This document shows, piece by piece, positions 20,198 through 30,582 of a stretch of 64,000 nucleotides of DNA. Source of the stretch: Silicimonas sp. (GTDB taxonomy: Bacteria; Pseudomonadota; Alphaproteobacteria; Rhodobacterales; Rhodobacteraceae); contig JAJDZT010000147.1 of the NCBI GenBank assembly GCA_022824525.1, forward strand, positions 1 through 64,000, given 5' to 3'. The notes below the pieces were generated by a model. The model made no database searches, was not told the origin of the DNA, and worked only from the letters and a program-made list of their open reading frames with translations. Each line of letters begins with the position of its first letter. The first letter of the stretch is position 1. A program made the translations under genes and the position numbers.

Positions 20198-20979
20198 CTG
20201 GGAAGGCTTTGGTCACTGGCGCGGGAAAGCGTCTCGGGCGAGAAATCGCGCTTTACCTCGCTAGTCGAGGTTTCGATGTGGCGATCCATTACAACAGTTC
20301 GGCGAAGGAGGCAGAAGAGGTTGCAGCACTTTGCCGTGACACAGGCGTTTCTGCCGCAACGCTTGGCGCTGATTTGACCCTTGAAAGCGATATGCAAAAG
20401 CTCGTGCCTCAAGCGGTCTCGGCATTCGGTGGGCCGCTGACCGTCTTGGTCAATTCGGCGTCAATTTTCGAGCACGACACAATCGAAACCGGCACGCGTG
20501 AGAGTTGGGACCGGCATTTGGAGTCTAACCTGCGCGCGCCCTTCGTTCTGACGCAGGCATTTGCTTCTCAAGCCCCAGAGCCCGAGGTCGGTGGCGAATG
20601 GAACGAGCCGACCGCCCGTGCGCTTATCGTAAACATGGTGGACCAGCGGGTACGAAAACTGACACCGCACTTTGCATCTTATACGATCGCGAAGATGGGG
20701 CTTTGGGCTTTGACACAGACCTCGGCGCAGGCGCTGGCCCCCGCCGTAAGGGTGAATGCCATCGGTCCCGGCCCGACGATGCAAGGTGCGCGCCAATCGC
20801 GCGATCACTTCGCGGCGCAGCGCGCCAACACCATCCTGAAGCGGGGCGCGGAGCCATCTGATGTTACTCATGCGGTCGGCTATTTTCTGGATGCGCCGAG
20901 CGTCACAGGGCAGTTGATCTGCGTCGACGGGGGCCAACATTTGGGTTGGGAGACGCCGGATGTTCAGGGCGTTGAATAG
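20194..20979 (+). CDS. SDR family oxidoreductase
   Basis: MTGKALVTGAGKRLGREIALYLASRGFDVAIHYNSS, YTIAKMGLWALTQ; 4-bp overlap with the antiporter gene. Confidence 0.88.
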   Translation: MTGKALVTGAGKRLGREIALYLASRGFDVAIHYNSSAKEAEEVAALCRDTGVSAATLGADLTLESDMQKLVPQAVSAFGGPLTVLVNSASIFEHDTIETGTRESWDRHLESNLRAPFVLTQAFASQAPEPEVGGEWNEPTARALIVNMVDQRVRKLTPHFASYTIAKMGLWALTQTSAQALAPAVRVNAIGPGPTMQGARQSRDHFAAQRANTILKRGAEPSDVTHAVGYFLDAPSVTGQLICVDGGQHLGWETPDVQGVE

Positions 20980-21124
20980 AAATGAAACCGGTTGCATTGA
21001 AAATCGCGACTTGACTTTTGCACTGCGGCTGAAGCGTTCACATCCCTGTTACAAAAAACCTACGAATTTCAATGTATTCGAAGGAATCTAAAAAATAGAC
21101 AAAAAAATCAACATCTTAAATATA

Positions 21125-21141
21125 TGCCTAATTTTTAGGCA
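21125..21141. promoter_or_regulatory. Short perfect inverted repeat in an AT-rich intergenic region
   Basis: TGCCTAA-TTT-TTAGGCA. Confidence 0.4.
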
Positions 21142-21202
21142 AACACAGCAACTGCTTTGAATTACTTGAGAAAGTTTTGTCGGATCAGCTTTGTCCCATG
21201 AG

Positions 21203-21211
21203 TTATCCACA
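21203..21211 (+). promoter_or_regulatory. Perfect DnaA-box 9-mer
   Basis: TTATCCACA in the AT-rich 20980-21273 intergenic region upstream of uvrC. Confidence 0.5.
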
Positions 21212-21273
21212 GAATTTGTGAAAAGGTTTTGTCTTGTCTCCGTTAAGGGATTTGTGCAGCCAGAACGAGAATC

Positions 21274-23142
21274 ATGACAGACACTTCTGAGACCCCAAAA
21301 CCTACCGGCTTCTCGGTGATTCAGGACTTCCTGAAGACGCTTGATGGCTCACCGGGCGTCTATCGGATGCTGGACGCGAAGGGCGCCGTTCTCTACGTCG
21401 GTAAGGCTCGAAATCTGAAGGCGCGCGTTTCTTCCTACGCCCGGCCCACTGGGCATTCACCGCGTATTGCGCGGATGATTGGTGAGACGGCTTCAATGAT
21501 GGTTCTTACAACGCAGACGGAAACTGAGGCGTTGCTTCTTGAGCAGAACCTCATCAAGCAGTTGAAACCGCGGTACAACGTGCTGCTGAGAGACGATAAG
21601 TCTTTTCCAAACATTCTTGTTTCAAGGGAACACGCTTTTCCGCAGATCAAGAAGCATCGTGGGGCAAAGAAGGAGAAGGGTGATTACTTTGGTCCCTTTG
21701 CTAGTGCCGGGGCGGTCAACAGGACGCTGAATCAGTTGCAGAAGGTCTTCCTGTTACGGAACTGTTCAGACGCGACCTTCGACAGCCGCACGCGTCCCTG
21801 TCTCCTCTATCAGATCAAAAGATGCAGTGCGCCGTGCGTCGGTTACATCAGCGAAGAAGACTATAACAATCTCGTCTCGGATGCCGGTCGTTTTTTGAGA
21901 GGACGGACGACCAATGTTCAAGAGAAGCTTGCCGAAGAAATGCAAGCGGCCTCGGAAGCCATGGAGTTTGAGCGCGCGGCCGCCTTGAGAGACAGGCTGA
22001 AGGCGTTGACCTTCGTCCAAGGCACTCAAGCAGTAAACCCGGCGGGGGTCGCAGAGGCTGACGTCATCGCGCTCCATTTGGAAGGTGGGCAGGCTTGCGT
22101 GCAGGTCTTCTTCATTCGCGCCAACCAGAACTGGGGGAACAGGGATTACTACCCGCGAACCGGTGCGGGGGCAGGGGCGTCGGAAGTTATGCAAGCCTTT
22201 GTCGGACAGTTCTACGATGACAAGGAGCCACCGCGTCAGCTTCTCTTGTCAGATGCGATAGAAGACACGGATTTGATGGCCGAGGCCTTGTCGGAGAAGG
22301 CAGGGCGCAAGGTCGAAATTCTGGTGCCGCAACGCGGAGAGAAGAAGGAGCTTGTTGCCGGCGCGCTTCGAAACGCGCGTGAGAGCTTGGCGAGAAAGAT
22401 GTCCGAAACGGCGACGCAAACCAAGCTTCTGAAAGGCCTTGGTGAGGCCTTCGATCTCGACGGGCCGCCCAGTCGGATCGAGGTCTACGACAACTCACAC
22501 ATTCAGGGAACCAATGCGGTCGGTGGAATGATCGTGGCAGGACCAGACGGTTTCCTGAAAAGCCAGTACCGGAAGTTCAACATCAAGGATGAGACGCTGA
22601 CACCCGGCGACGATTTCGGAATGATGAGGGAAGTGCTGACCCGGCGGTTCAAGCGACTTCTTAAGGAAGACCCGGATCGGCAATCCGATGCCTGGCCCGA
22701 TCTTCTTTTGATTGACGGGGGTGCAGGTCAGGTGAGTGCCGTGCACGAAGTTCTTTCCGAACTCGGTGTCGAAGATGTGCCGATGGTCGGCGTCGCAAAG
22801 GGTGTGGACCGCGACGCCGGAAAGGAAGAGTTCCATCGTCATGGGGCGAGACCGTTTGCATTGCGGCGTGGCGATCCGGTGCTGTATTTTGTTCAACGCA
22901 TGCGCGATGAGGCACACCGCTTTGCCATTGGTGCTCACCGCGCGAAAAGGTCTAAGGCCGTAGGTGCCACGCCATTGGACGAAGTGCCCGGAGTGGGCGC
23001 AACTCGAAAACGTGCCCTTCTTGCGCATTTTGGTTCTGCCAAGGCAGTTGGCCGGGCGGCTCTCTCAGACCTGAAGGCTGTGGACGGGATATCAGATGCG
23101 TTGGCTGAGACGATTTACGACTTCTTCCACGAGAAAAGTTGA
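21274..23142 (+). CDS. uvrC: Excinuclease ABC subunit C
   Basis: [37 protein letters not shown] domain, UVR region, HhH C-terminus. Confidence 0.97.
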   Translation: MTDTSETPKPTGFSVIQDFLKTLDGSPGVYRMLDAKGAVLYVGKARNLKARVSSYARPTGHSPRIARMIGETASMMVLTTQTETEALLLEQNLIKQLKPRYNVLLRDDKSFPNILVSREHAFPQIKKHRGAKKEKGDYFGPFASAGAVNRTLNQLQKVFLLRNCSDATFDSRTRPCLLYQIKRCSAPCVGYISEEDYNNLVSDAGRFLRGRTTNVQEKLAEEMQAASEAMEFERAAALRDRLKALTFVQGTQAVNPAGVAEADVIALHLEGGQACVQVFFIRANQNWGNRDYYPRTGAGAGASEVMQAFVGQFYDDKEPPRQLLLSDAIEDTDLMAEALSEKAGRKVEILVPQRGEKKELVAGALRNARESLARKMSETATQTKLLKGLGEAFDLDGPPSRIEVYDNSHIQGTNAVGGMIVAGPDGFLKSQYRKFNIKDETLTPGDDFGMMREVLTRRFKRLLKEDPDRQSDAWPDLLLIDGGAGQVSAVHEVLSELGVEDVPMVGVAKGVDRDAGKEEFHRHGARPFALRRGDPVLYFVQRMRDEAHRFAIGAHRAKRSKAVGATPLDEVPGVGATRKRALLAHFGSAKAVGRAALSDLKAVDGISDALAETIYDFFHEKS

Positions 23143-23268
23143 GGCAGGCGTTTCCCGGTGAACCTGCATAGCTCGACTGTCTGCGTCAGATGCTCGCGCC
23201 AGGCCCTTTGAAACTGCTGGCTAGCGAAGCCGGGCAACTTGGCTAAAGTGGTTCCACGTGGGGGCATC

Positions 23269-24093
23269 ATGGATACGACAGCGTTTGAAGCCATGGAGAG
23301 GGACGGCTGGGCTGACCCGTCGATAGCAAAGTACTATGCTGATGCATTTTCCAATGCGACGCGGCTTGTCGGGCAGGAACTTGCATCAGCGGTAGGCTCC
23401 AGTCCGGGCATGCATGTCTTGGACCTCTGTTCCGGGCATGGTGCCGTAGCGGCGGAATTGGTCGCGCGCGGCGCTGAAGTAACGGGGCTGGATTTCTCGC
23501 CGGCGATGGTCTCTCTCGCTGAAGCGGCTGTGCCGGACGCAATTTTCATTCAAGGCGATGCCATGGCAATGGCCTTCGCTGATGCAAGTTTCGACGCAGT
23601 AACGATAGGATTTGGAGTTCCACATTTCCCCGACCCGGCAAAAGGATTGGCTGAGGCCGCACGGGTCTTGAAGGCGGGATGTCCGATCGCGTTCTCAATC
23701 TGGTACGGAGCCGGAAGCGATAGCGCATTCGCGTGGCTGTTCGAGGCGTTTGGCAAACATGGCGATACATCTGTAGCCGTTCCGGAAGGGCCAGACGCGC
23801 ACCAACTGGTAGATCGCGGTTTGGCGGACAAGATGGTTTCTGCTGCTGGCTTCGCAAATGTCGTTGTCAGCGATGTTCCAAGTGAGATTTGGGTCGCGGA
23901 ACCTGAAGACCTTTTCGACATTTTCTACAAAGGAGCCGTTCGGGCCGCTGAGCGTTTCTCGGGTCAAACCAGCGACGTCAGGGCTGCTGTGCGGTTGGAC
24001 TTGGCGAACCGCACGCGTAGCGAAGGCCGCAAGGATGATGGCGGTTGGTTTGTGCCTGCGCCATCGGTGATTGTTCGCGGAACGCGGCGTTAG
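23269..24093 (+). CDS. Class I SAM-dependent methyltransferase
   Basis: MHVLDLCSGHGAVAAELVARGAEVTGLDFSPAMVSLAEAA. Confidence 0.88.
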   Translation: MDTTAFEAMERDGWADPSIAKYYADAFSNATRLVGQELASAVGSSPGMHVLDLCSGHGAVAAELVARGAEVTGLDFSPAMVSLAEAAVPDAIFIQGDAMAMAFADASFDAVTIGFGVPHFPDPAKGLAEAARVLKAGCPIAFSIWYGAGSDSAFAWLFEAFGKHGDTSVAVPEGPDAHQLVDRGLADKMVSAAGFANVVVSDVPSEIWVAEPEDLFDIFYKGAVRAAERFSGQTSDVRAAVRLDLANRTRSEGRKDDGGWFVPAPSVIVRGTRR

Positions 24094-24737
24094 GCTACCA
24101 CGGCGACGACCACGCCTGCGTATATCGCAAAACTCGCGGCCAGAACAAAAACATGCCAGATCGTGTTGTGATACGGCAGCCGGTGCCAAAGGTGGAAGAC
24201 GACACCGACCGTGTACAGAACCCCACCGGCCGCAACGCATGCGATGACGGCGGCGGGGAGCGAGGCAAAGATACTCCAGCCCAGAACCACAGCGCTCCAT
24301 CCCATGCCGAGGTAGAGAGCGATCGAAAACCACTTCCATCGTTTCGGTTCGATCAGCTTCAATGAGATTCCGGTCGCTGCCGCGGCCCACAGCCCCGCTG
24401 CCAACGCAAAGCCCTGCCCGGCTATCAGAACGAACGCCGTGTAGGTGCCAGCAATCTTCAAATAGATCGCAGAATGATCCAGTCGCTGAAATAGCCAGAC
24501 CCAGTTCGGATGCGGAAACACGTTGTACAGTGCGGAACACGCAATCATTGCGGTGAAAGACATTCCGTAGACCAGAGCAGCAGTAACGTGCCCGCCAGTG
24601 CCATCCATCGGTGTGGCCAATGAGACAAGGATTGGAACAGCGGCAAATACTGAAATGAGCCCAATCACGTGAACGGTCAGGTCTGATATATACTCAGCGC
24701 GAGAATACACGTGACGCCTATTGGTTTGATCAAACAT
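24090..24737 (-). CDS. Hemolysin III/PAQR family membrane protein
   Basis: MFDQTNRRHVYSRAEYISDLTVHVIGL, multiple TM, RLDHSAIYLKIAGTYTAF. Confidence 0.88.
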   Translation of the reverse strand: MFDQTNRRHVYSRAEYISDLTVHVIGLISVFAAVPILVSLATPMDGTGGHVTAALVYGMSFTAMIACSALYNVFPHPNWVWLFQRLDHSAIYLKIAGTYTAFVLIAGQGFALAAGLWAAAATGISLKLIEPKRWKWFSIALYLGMGWSAVVLGWSIFASLPAAVIACVAAGGVLYTVGVVFHLWHRLPYHNTIWHVFVLAASFAIYAGVVVAVVA

Positions 24738-25008
24738 CGCAACTCATCACTTGAAACAGAGGAAGCTTAGGCTGCGAATGCCTAGTTGGAAAGGTTGCGA
24801 CGCTGAATGGACGTCGGCAACAAGGTCCGCTTTGCAGACTAGAAGCGACCCGACCAGCACAAAGTTGCGAGAGGTATTGTTCCATGGGCCCCGCATATTG
24901 CGGTTCTGTAAAGTGCGAGTGACAACATGGGGTAGAGTGCGCGAGATTTGGAAACATTCTGTTGCACCCGCACTTTCCCTTCAGGAAGACCCGGATTAAG
25001 CAGTGTGC

Positions 25009-25689
25009 ATGACTTGGAACATACCGAACACGCTGACGATTCTCCGCCTTTTGGCCGCGCCAGGTGTCGTGATCATGTTCCTGTATTTCTCCCGGCCCTG
25101 GGCAGATTGGTTCGCTCTCCTGCTCTTCGTGGGAGCCGCGGTCACTGACTGGTTTGACGGGTATCTGGCACGTCTTTGGAAACAGGAATCGAAATTCGGG
25201 GCGATGCTCGACCCCATTGCCGACAAGGCTATGGTTGTGATTGCACTTCTTTTGATTGCCGGGTTGTCGGGAGTACACCGACCCGACGGGATGGACCCAT
25301 GGATACTTCTTCCTGCAACCGTCATTATTTTCCGTGAGGTCTTTGTCTCCGGTTTGCGAGAGTTTCTGGGCGATACGGCAGGCACGCTGAAAGTGACTAA
25401 ACTCGCAAAGTGGAAGACGACGGCACAGATGGTTGCGATAGGCGTTTTGTTCGGCACGGGCATCTTTGAACATATGTTGATCGAACGGACTGTTGGCATG
25501 GACCCGGTTGTATTCGAGGAGATCATGGCAGGCGGTGACGATCCACTTAAGCTGCGATTGATCGATAGCGCCTATTGGATGACGTGGTGGGTTGGCGTCG
25601 CCCTTCTTTGGGTCGCTGGGATTTTGACACTGATCACCGGTCTCGATTATTTTCGAAAGTCCCTACCGTATCTGAGGGACGAGACATGA
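25009..25689 (+). CDS. pgsA: CDP-diacylglycerol-glycerol-3-phosphate 3-phosphatidyltransferase
   Basis: IPNTLTILRLLAAPGVV; CDP-OH-P motif TDWFDGYLARLWKQESKFGAMLDPIADK. Confidence 0.95.
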   Translation: MTWNIPNTLTILRLLAAPGVVIMFLYFSRPWADWFALLLFVGAAVTDWFDGYLARLWKQESKFGAMLDPIADKAMVVIALLLIAGLSGVHRPDGMDPWILLPATVIIFREVFVSGLREFLGDTAGTLKVTKLAKWKTTAQMVAIGVLFGTGIFEHMLIERTVGMDPVVFEEIMAGGDDPLKLRLIDSAYWMTWWVGVALLWVAGILTLITGLDYFRKSLPYLRDET

Positions 25690-25934
25690 TCGATGTGATG
25701 TACTTTGCTTGGCTCCGCGAACGCATCGGTGCGCCGAAGGAGGAGATTGAAACCTCGGCTGACACGGTCGCAGAATTGGTCGAAGAACTAAAAGCGCGAA
25801 GTGAAGCACACGCGTTGGCATTCTCAGATATGAGCGCAGTCCGTGTTGCCGTAGACCAGGAACTCACCGAAATGGATGCGCCTCTCGCCAATGTGCGAGA
25901 AGTTGCGTTTTTCCCTCCGATGACAGGCGGATGA
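25686..25934 (+). CDS. moaD: Molybdopterin synthase small subunit
   Basis: MIDVMYFAWLRERIGAP... ending FFPPMTGG; ATGA overlap with pgsA and moaE. Confidence 0.93.
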   Translation: MIDVMYFAWLRERIGAPKEEIETSADTVAELVEELKARSEAHALAFSDMSAVRVAVDQELTEMDAPLANVREVAFFPPMTGG

Positions 25935-26371
25935 CAGTTCGCGTCCAATCCGAGCCATTCGACATGGGGGCCGAAGTGGAGGCTTTCTCCGCCACGTCGA
26001 AGGGTGCTGGCGCTGTCGTGACTTTCTCAGGCCTGGTCCGCGATGAGGAGGGAACACTCGATACGATGGAGATCGAGCACTATCCGGGAATGACGGAGAA
26101 AGCGCTCGAAGAGATCCGGACCCAAGCAATGGACCGTTGGTCGCTAACAGGTGCCATGATCATTCACCGCCATGGACCAATGAGACCAGGGGAACAGATC
26201 ATGATGGTCGCGACGGCCTCACGACATCGGTCGGACGCCTTTGCGGCGGCCGAGTTCTTAATGGACTACCTCAAATCCCGAGCGCCTTTCTGGAAGAAGG
26301 AATTTGGCCGAGACGGTGAAAGCTGGGTTGCAGCAAAAGACGAAGACGAAAAGGCACTCGGTCGATGGTGA
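25931..26371 (+). CDS. moaE: Molybdopterin synthase catalytic subunit
   Basis: GAVVTFSGLVRDE, LEIEHYPGMTEKAL-type, HRHGPMRPGEQIMMVATAS, KSRAPFWKKE. Confidence 0.95.
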   Translation: MTVRVQSEPFDMGAEVEAFSATSKGAGAVVTFSGLVRDEEGTLDTMEIEHYPGMTEKALEEIRTQAMDRWSLTGAMIIHRHGPMRPGEQIMMVATASRHRSDAFAAAEFLMDYLKSRAPFWKKEFGRDGESWVAAKDEDEKALGRW

Positions 26372-26462
26372 AGCGCATCGGATCCCTTGGCCAGTATCAA
26401 GTTCGGTTATGCCAAGCTTTCGTCAGCGATGAGCGTTAAGCGCAGCAGATTCACCTGACAGC

Positions 26463-28856
26463 TTACGACTTTTTTCGTTTTGCGCGAAGTGTTGGGTCTG
26501 CCTCGCGCGGGTCCTCTGGCCATGGATGTTTGGGATACCGACCTCTCATGTCCTTTCGTACATCTGAGTACGAGCTGTCCCAGAATGCAGGCACGTCCAT
26601 GGTCGTCTGTAGTGGTCGCCCCGCAGGAGACAACAGCGTGACACGAAGTGAGTGGCCAGCGACGACGGGATGTGTTTTGGTCCCGAACATCTCTTGAAGA
26701 CGCAGGCTGATCTCCGGGCAGTCGCCATCGTAATCTATGGGGATTTTGCGACCGAGAGGCGTTTCGAAGCTTGCAGGCGCATGGGTATCGAGAACCTGCA
26801 TTTGATCCCAGCTTAACAGGCCCTTTAATGCGGCCGTGAGGTCGAAACGCTTCCAATCTGCCGCGGTGCGCGTGTTCCCCAAATACGAAAGAAGCCAAAT
26901 CTCCGCCGTGTCGAGTAGTGTCTGATCCGACATATCTGGCAAATCATGCCCCGCTTCCCTCAGAAGCCGGACGCGGGCGCGGAAGCGATCGGAGGCGGGA
27001 GAGTTGGACAAACCCAAATCGCGCACGCCGTCCAGCATTGCCCGTGCTATCGCTTCGTCTGGCGCATTTGACCAGCGACGGCTTGTAAGCGTGATTGCGC
27101 CCAGCCGCTCTTCAACTCGCGCCTCCACGCGGCCGTCCCGATTTGACCATACCGCTCGCGCCGTTTCCTCGATTTTGTCGCGAAACAAAGACCTGACCGA
27201 ACTCTCTGAGATCACAAGTGCAGTGCGAATGGTTGCCTCAGTCGGGTGTCCATCTGTATCGGTAACGACAAGCAACCGCGCGCTGGCTAGTGGATCGGCA
27301 GGGTCCATTTTCACACCTTTCCCACCCGAGAGAAGCCAGCGTGGCGCGTCGCCCGCGCGGCGGATCGCAATACGATCTGGGTAAGCGAGTGCGACCTGTT
27401 CCTCAGGCGCTTCGACTTTCGTTTCGGAGGCAGTGCGAAGCAGGCGTTTGGCTTCAATCCGTACGCGTTCAAGGCCAGGGTGACGGGTGCCTTCCTTAAG
27501 GGCATCGAGGCGTAGTGACAGGTCTACACCGGCGCCACGCATTAGATCACGCTCGGCAAGCAAAGCTGCCAGTTCAGCGGCTCCCGCGCCAGCTAGGGTC
27601 AGCATGTGTGCGAGACGTGGATGCAAGGGCATGCGGGCGAGCTTTTTGCCGTGTTCCGTAATGCCACCGTCATGATCGAGCGCATTCAGTGACGCGAGGA
27701 GAGCCCGTGCCTCCGTCAGAGCATGGTTCGGAGGTGCCGTCAGGAACGGCACAAGGTCGCTACCCCATTCTGCGAGTTCAAGGGCAAGGCCGGTCAGGTC
27801 CGCAGTTTCGATCTCAGCTGGAGGAAAGGCGGTGAGCGCCCCTTCTTCTCCTTTAGTCCAAAGTCTGTAGCAAACACCCGCGGCAACCCTTCCGGCGCGG
27901 CCTCGTCGTTGGTCCGCTTCGGCGCGCGTCACGCGTTCTGTTACCAGCCGCGACATGCCCGAACCCGGGTCGAACCGTGCACGGCGAGCAAGTCCGCCAT
28001 CAATTACAACGCGTATGTCTGGAAGCGTGAGTGAGGTTTCGGCAATGGCAGTTGCCAGAACAATCCTGCGCTTCGCGCTGGGTTGCAGTGCCTTTTGTTG
28101 TTCGGCGAATTGCAGGGCACCGTAAAGAGGAAGGACTTCAAGCGGGGTTTGCGCACCAAGTCGGGACATGACGCGTCGAATTTCACCTTCACCCGGCAGA
28201 AAGGCCAAGAGATTGCCTTCGGTTTCCTTACCGGCAGAGAGTATCAGCTCTGTCATATCGTTTTCGAAGCGCGCGTCGCGCAGGCGCGGCCGGTCAAGCC
28301 ACCTTGTTTCAACGGGAAAGCTCTCACCCGCGCTTGTAATGATTGGCGCGTCCATCAGTTGTGCCACGGGTTCGGCATCAAGTGTCGCGGACATAGCGAG
28401 TAAAATGAGGTCCGGCCTTAGAGCTGATCGACATTCAAGGGCGAATGCCAAACCAAGGTCTGCGTTTAGGGAACGTTCGTGAAACTCATCGAATATCAAA
28501 GTACCGATCCCATCAAGCGATGGGTCGGTCTGTATCATGCGGGTAAGGATGCCCTCTGTAACAACTTCAACTCTCGTGCTCGGGCCGACCTTCGTTTCGC
28601 CGCGAATGCGGTATCCGACTGTTTCACCAACCCTTTCGCCGAGTGTCTCTGCCATGCGTGTCGCGGCAGCGCGGGCCGCAATTCTTCGGGGTTCGAGCAT
28701 AATTATGCGCCCTGACGACAGCCCGGCGTCCAACAAAGCAAGCGGAACTTGGGTTGTCTTGCCCGCTCCTGGAGGTGCCTGCAGAACGGCCTGACTATGT
28801 TTGGTCAGTGCCGCGATCAAGTCACCAAGAACGGCCTGAATTGGGAGACTAGGCAT
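26463..28856 (-). CDS. hrpB: ATP-dependent helicase HrpB
   Basis: QAPPGAGKTTQVPLALL, DEFHERSLNADLGLA, QRRGRAGRVAAGVCYRLW; start chosen at MPSLPIQAVL. Confidence 0.94.
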   Translation of the reverse strand: MPSLPIQAVLGDLIAALTKHSQAVLQAPPGAGKTTQVPLALLDAGLSSGRIIMLEPRRIAARAAATRMAETLGERVGETVGYRIRGETKVGPSTRVEVVTEGILTRMIQTDPSLDGIGTLIFDEFHERSLNADLGLAFALECRSALRPDLILLAMSATLDAEPVAQLMDAPIITSAGESFPVETRWLDRPRLRDARFENDMTELILSAGKETEGNLLAFLPGEGEIRRVMSRLGAQTPLEVLPLYGALQFAEQQKALQPSAKRRIVLATAIAETSLTLPDIRVVIDGGLARRARFDPGSGMSRLVTERVTRAEADQRRGRAGRVAAGVCYRLWTKGEEGALTAFPPAEIETADLTGLALELAEWGSDLVPFLTAPPNHALTEARALLASLNALDHDGGITEHGKKLARMPLHPRLAHMLTLAGAGAAELAALLAERDLMRGAGVDLSLRLDALKEGTRHPGLERVRIEAKRLLRTASETKVEAPEEQVALAYPDRIAIRRAGDAPRWLLSGGKGVKMDPADPLASARLLVVTDTDGHPTEATIRTALVISESSVRSLFRDKIEETARAVWSNRDGRVEARVEERLGAITLTSRRWSNAPDEAIARAMLDGVRDLGLSNSPASDRFRARVRLLREAGHDLPDMSDQTLLDTAEIWLLSYLGNTRTAADWKRFDLTAALKGLLSWDQMQVLDTHAPASFETPLGRKIPIDYDGDCPEISLRLQEMFGTKTHPVVAGHSLRVTLLSPAGRPLQTTMDVPAFWDSSYSDVRKDMRGRYPKHPWPEDPREADPTLRAKRKKS

Positions 28857-29049
28857 ATTTCCGGTCTTAACCCTGCCGAAGCGCCTCAGCAATTCATGCT
28901 TGGCGAGCCGGGTGTGGGACTTCTTAGTCTGAACGGCTGAGAAGTGTCTTGGTTTTTCTGGTTTGGTTTTGGTTCAAATTCACCGTCTCGCGATCGGGAT
29001 CGCGTCAGGCACTGGACAGTTTTTGCCGGGCAAGCCAAGGTCCGCGCCG

Positions 29050-30036
29050 ATGCAAGATGTTGAGAATCTGGCTGGCGACATCCAGCGTGGCGATCGACGC
29101 GCTCTCGCGCGTGCGATTACACTCGTCGAAAGCGCACGCGAGGATCATCGTGCTGAGGCCGCGGCGTTGTTGGAACGGCTGTCTGGATGCGGTCGGCAGG
29201 CCCTTCGTATCGGCTTGTCAGGGACGCCGGGGGTCGGCAAATCAACCTTCATTGAGGCCTTTGGCACGGCACTTACGTCGATGGGAAAGCGGGTCGCAGT
29301 GCTCGCCGTGGATCCCTCTTCCGCGCGGTCCGGCGGCTCGATCCTTGGCGATAAGACAAGAATGGAGCGGCTGGCCCGGGATCCAAAGGCGTTCATCCGG
29401 CCTTCGCCCAGTCAGACAGAGCTTGGCGGCGTTGCGCGCCGCACCCGTGAAGCGGTTGCACTATGTGAGGCTGCAGGTTTCGATATTGTATTGATTGAAA
29501 CTGTTGGTGTTGGGCAGTCGGAAACGATCGTTTCCGGCATGTCGGATGTCTTCCTGTTGCTTATCGCGCCAGCCGGTGGGGATGAACTTCAGGGCGTGAA
29601 GCGCGGAATTATGGAAATCGCCGACATCATCTTGGTTAACAAGGCAGATGGCGACTTGAAGCAAGTGGCTACTCGTACGGCTGCTGACTACGCAGGCGCG
29701 TTGAGGCTGCTACGAAAGAGACCAGGTGATCCAGATGACTTTCCAAAGGTCATGACAGTGTCCGCCTTGGAGACAGTAGGTCTGGATGCGGTCTGGAGTG
29801 AAATCGAGGCACTGGTATCTCATCGGCAGTTGTCCGGATTCTGGTCTGAGCGACGGAGCGCACAGGCAGAAAGCTGGTTTGAAGAAGAAGTCAAACAAGG
29901 GTTGTTGAAAAGGCTGAGTGCCGATCCGACTGCACAAGATGCCATGCAGCGATTGCGGGGCGAGGTCGCGGCTGGCACGCGATCGCCGGGGAGCGCGGCA
30001 GCGGCTGTGTTGTCACATCTGACCGATAAAGACTAG
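29050..30036 (+). CDS. meaB: Methylmalonyl-CoA mutase-associated GTPase MeaB
   Basis: GLSGTPGVGKSTFIEAFG, AVDPSSARSGGSILGDKTRMERLA, ETVGVGQSE. Confidence 0.95.
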   Translation: MQDVENLAGDIQRGDRRALARAITLVESAREDHRAEAAALLERLSGCGRQALRIGLSGTPGVGKSTFIEAFGTALTSMGKRVAVLAVDPSSARSGGSILGDKTRMERLARDPKAFIRPSPSQTELGGVARRTREAVALCEAAGFDIVLIETVGVGQSETIVSGMSDVFLLLIAPAGGDELQGVKRGIMEIADIILVNKADGDLKQVATRTAADYAGALRLLRKRPGDPDDFPKVMTVSALETVGLDAVWSEIEALVSHRQLSGFWSERRSAQAESWFEEEVKQGLLKRLSADPTAQDAMQRLRGEVAAGTRSPGSAAAAVLSHLTDKD

Positions 30037-30049
30037 CGGCGCGTTGGAC

Positions 30050-30078
30050 TTGACGGGGCATTGGTGAAGCCTTAGTAC
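30050..30078 (+). promoter_or_regulatory. Candidate sigma70-type promoter for rpmB
   Basis: TTGACG (30050-30055), 17-bp spacer, TAGTAC (30073-30078). Confidence 0.4.
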
Positions 30079-30167
30079 ACGCGGACGGATTCTTGGGCAG
30101 GGCCGATGGCGCTGCCCGTTTGTATTGACGGGGTCGGCATACGGCCCATCAGACCGAGGACGAACTC

Positions 30168-30455
30168 ATGTCGCGCCGCTGCGAATTGACCGGAAAAGGC
30201 CCGATGGTTGGTAACAATGTCAGCCACGCCAACAACAAGACAAAGCGCCGGTTCTTGCCGAACCTGACAGAGACCGCACTGATGTCGGAGACTCTGGGGC
30301 GGACTTTCCGTTTGAGAGTCGCCACTTCTGCGCTCCGCACTGTCGACCACAGAGGCGGCCTTGACGCTTTCCTGCTGAAGGCAAAAGACGCTGATCTGAG
30401 CCCGAACGCACTGAAAATCAAAAAAGAAATTGCGAAGGCGCAGGCAGCGGCCTAA
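30168..30455 (+). CDS. rpmB: 50S ribosomal protein L28
   Basis: [33 protein letters not shown]. Confidence 0.98.
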   Translation: MSRRCELTGKGPMVGNNVSHANNKTKRRFLPNLTETALMSETLGRTFRLRVATSALRTVDHRGGLDAFLLKAKDADLSPNALKIKKEIAKAQAAA

Positions 30456-30478
30456 GCATTTTCACTTTCTTGGAAAGA

Positions 30479-30503
30479 CCTCGCCTTTTGGCGAGGTTTT
30501 TTT
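30479..30503 (+). terminator. Rho-independent terminator after rpmB
   Basis: CCTCGCC-TTTT-GGCGAGG followed by TTTTTTT. Confidence 0.9.
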
Positions 30504-30582
30504 GTCTGGTTCCGGCTTTGACATTGCCTCGAATGGACCTGCTCAATGTGAAGTTGCTTTCGAAGACGGGCGAAATGCCCTG

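Noticed and set aside
20980-21273. Calling this a chromosomal replication origin
   Set aside because: Only one perfect DnaA box and no origin-linked genes such as dnaA, gidA or parAB nearby; kept only as a regulatory/origin-like observation.
24751-24999. 82-aa ORF in the hemolysin III-pgsA gap
   Set aside because: Arg/Thr/Ser-rich composition with no motif; looks like non-coding intergenic sequence.
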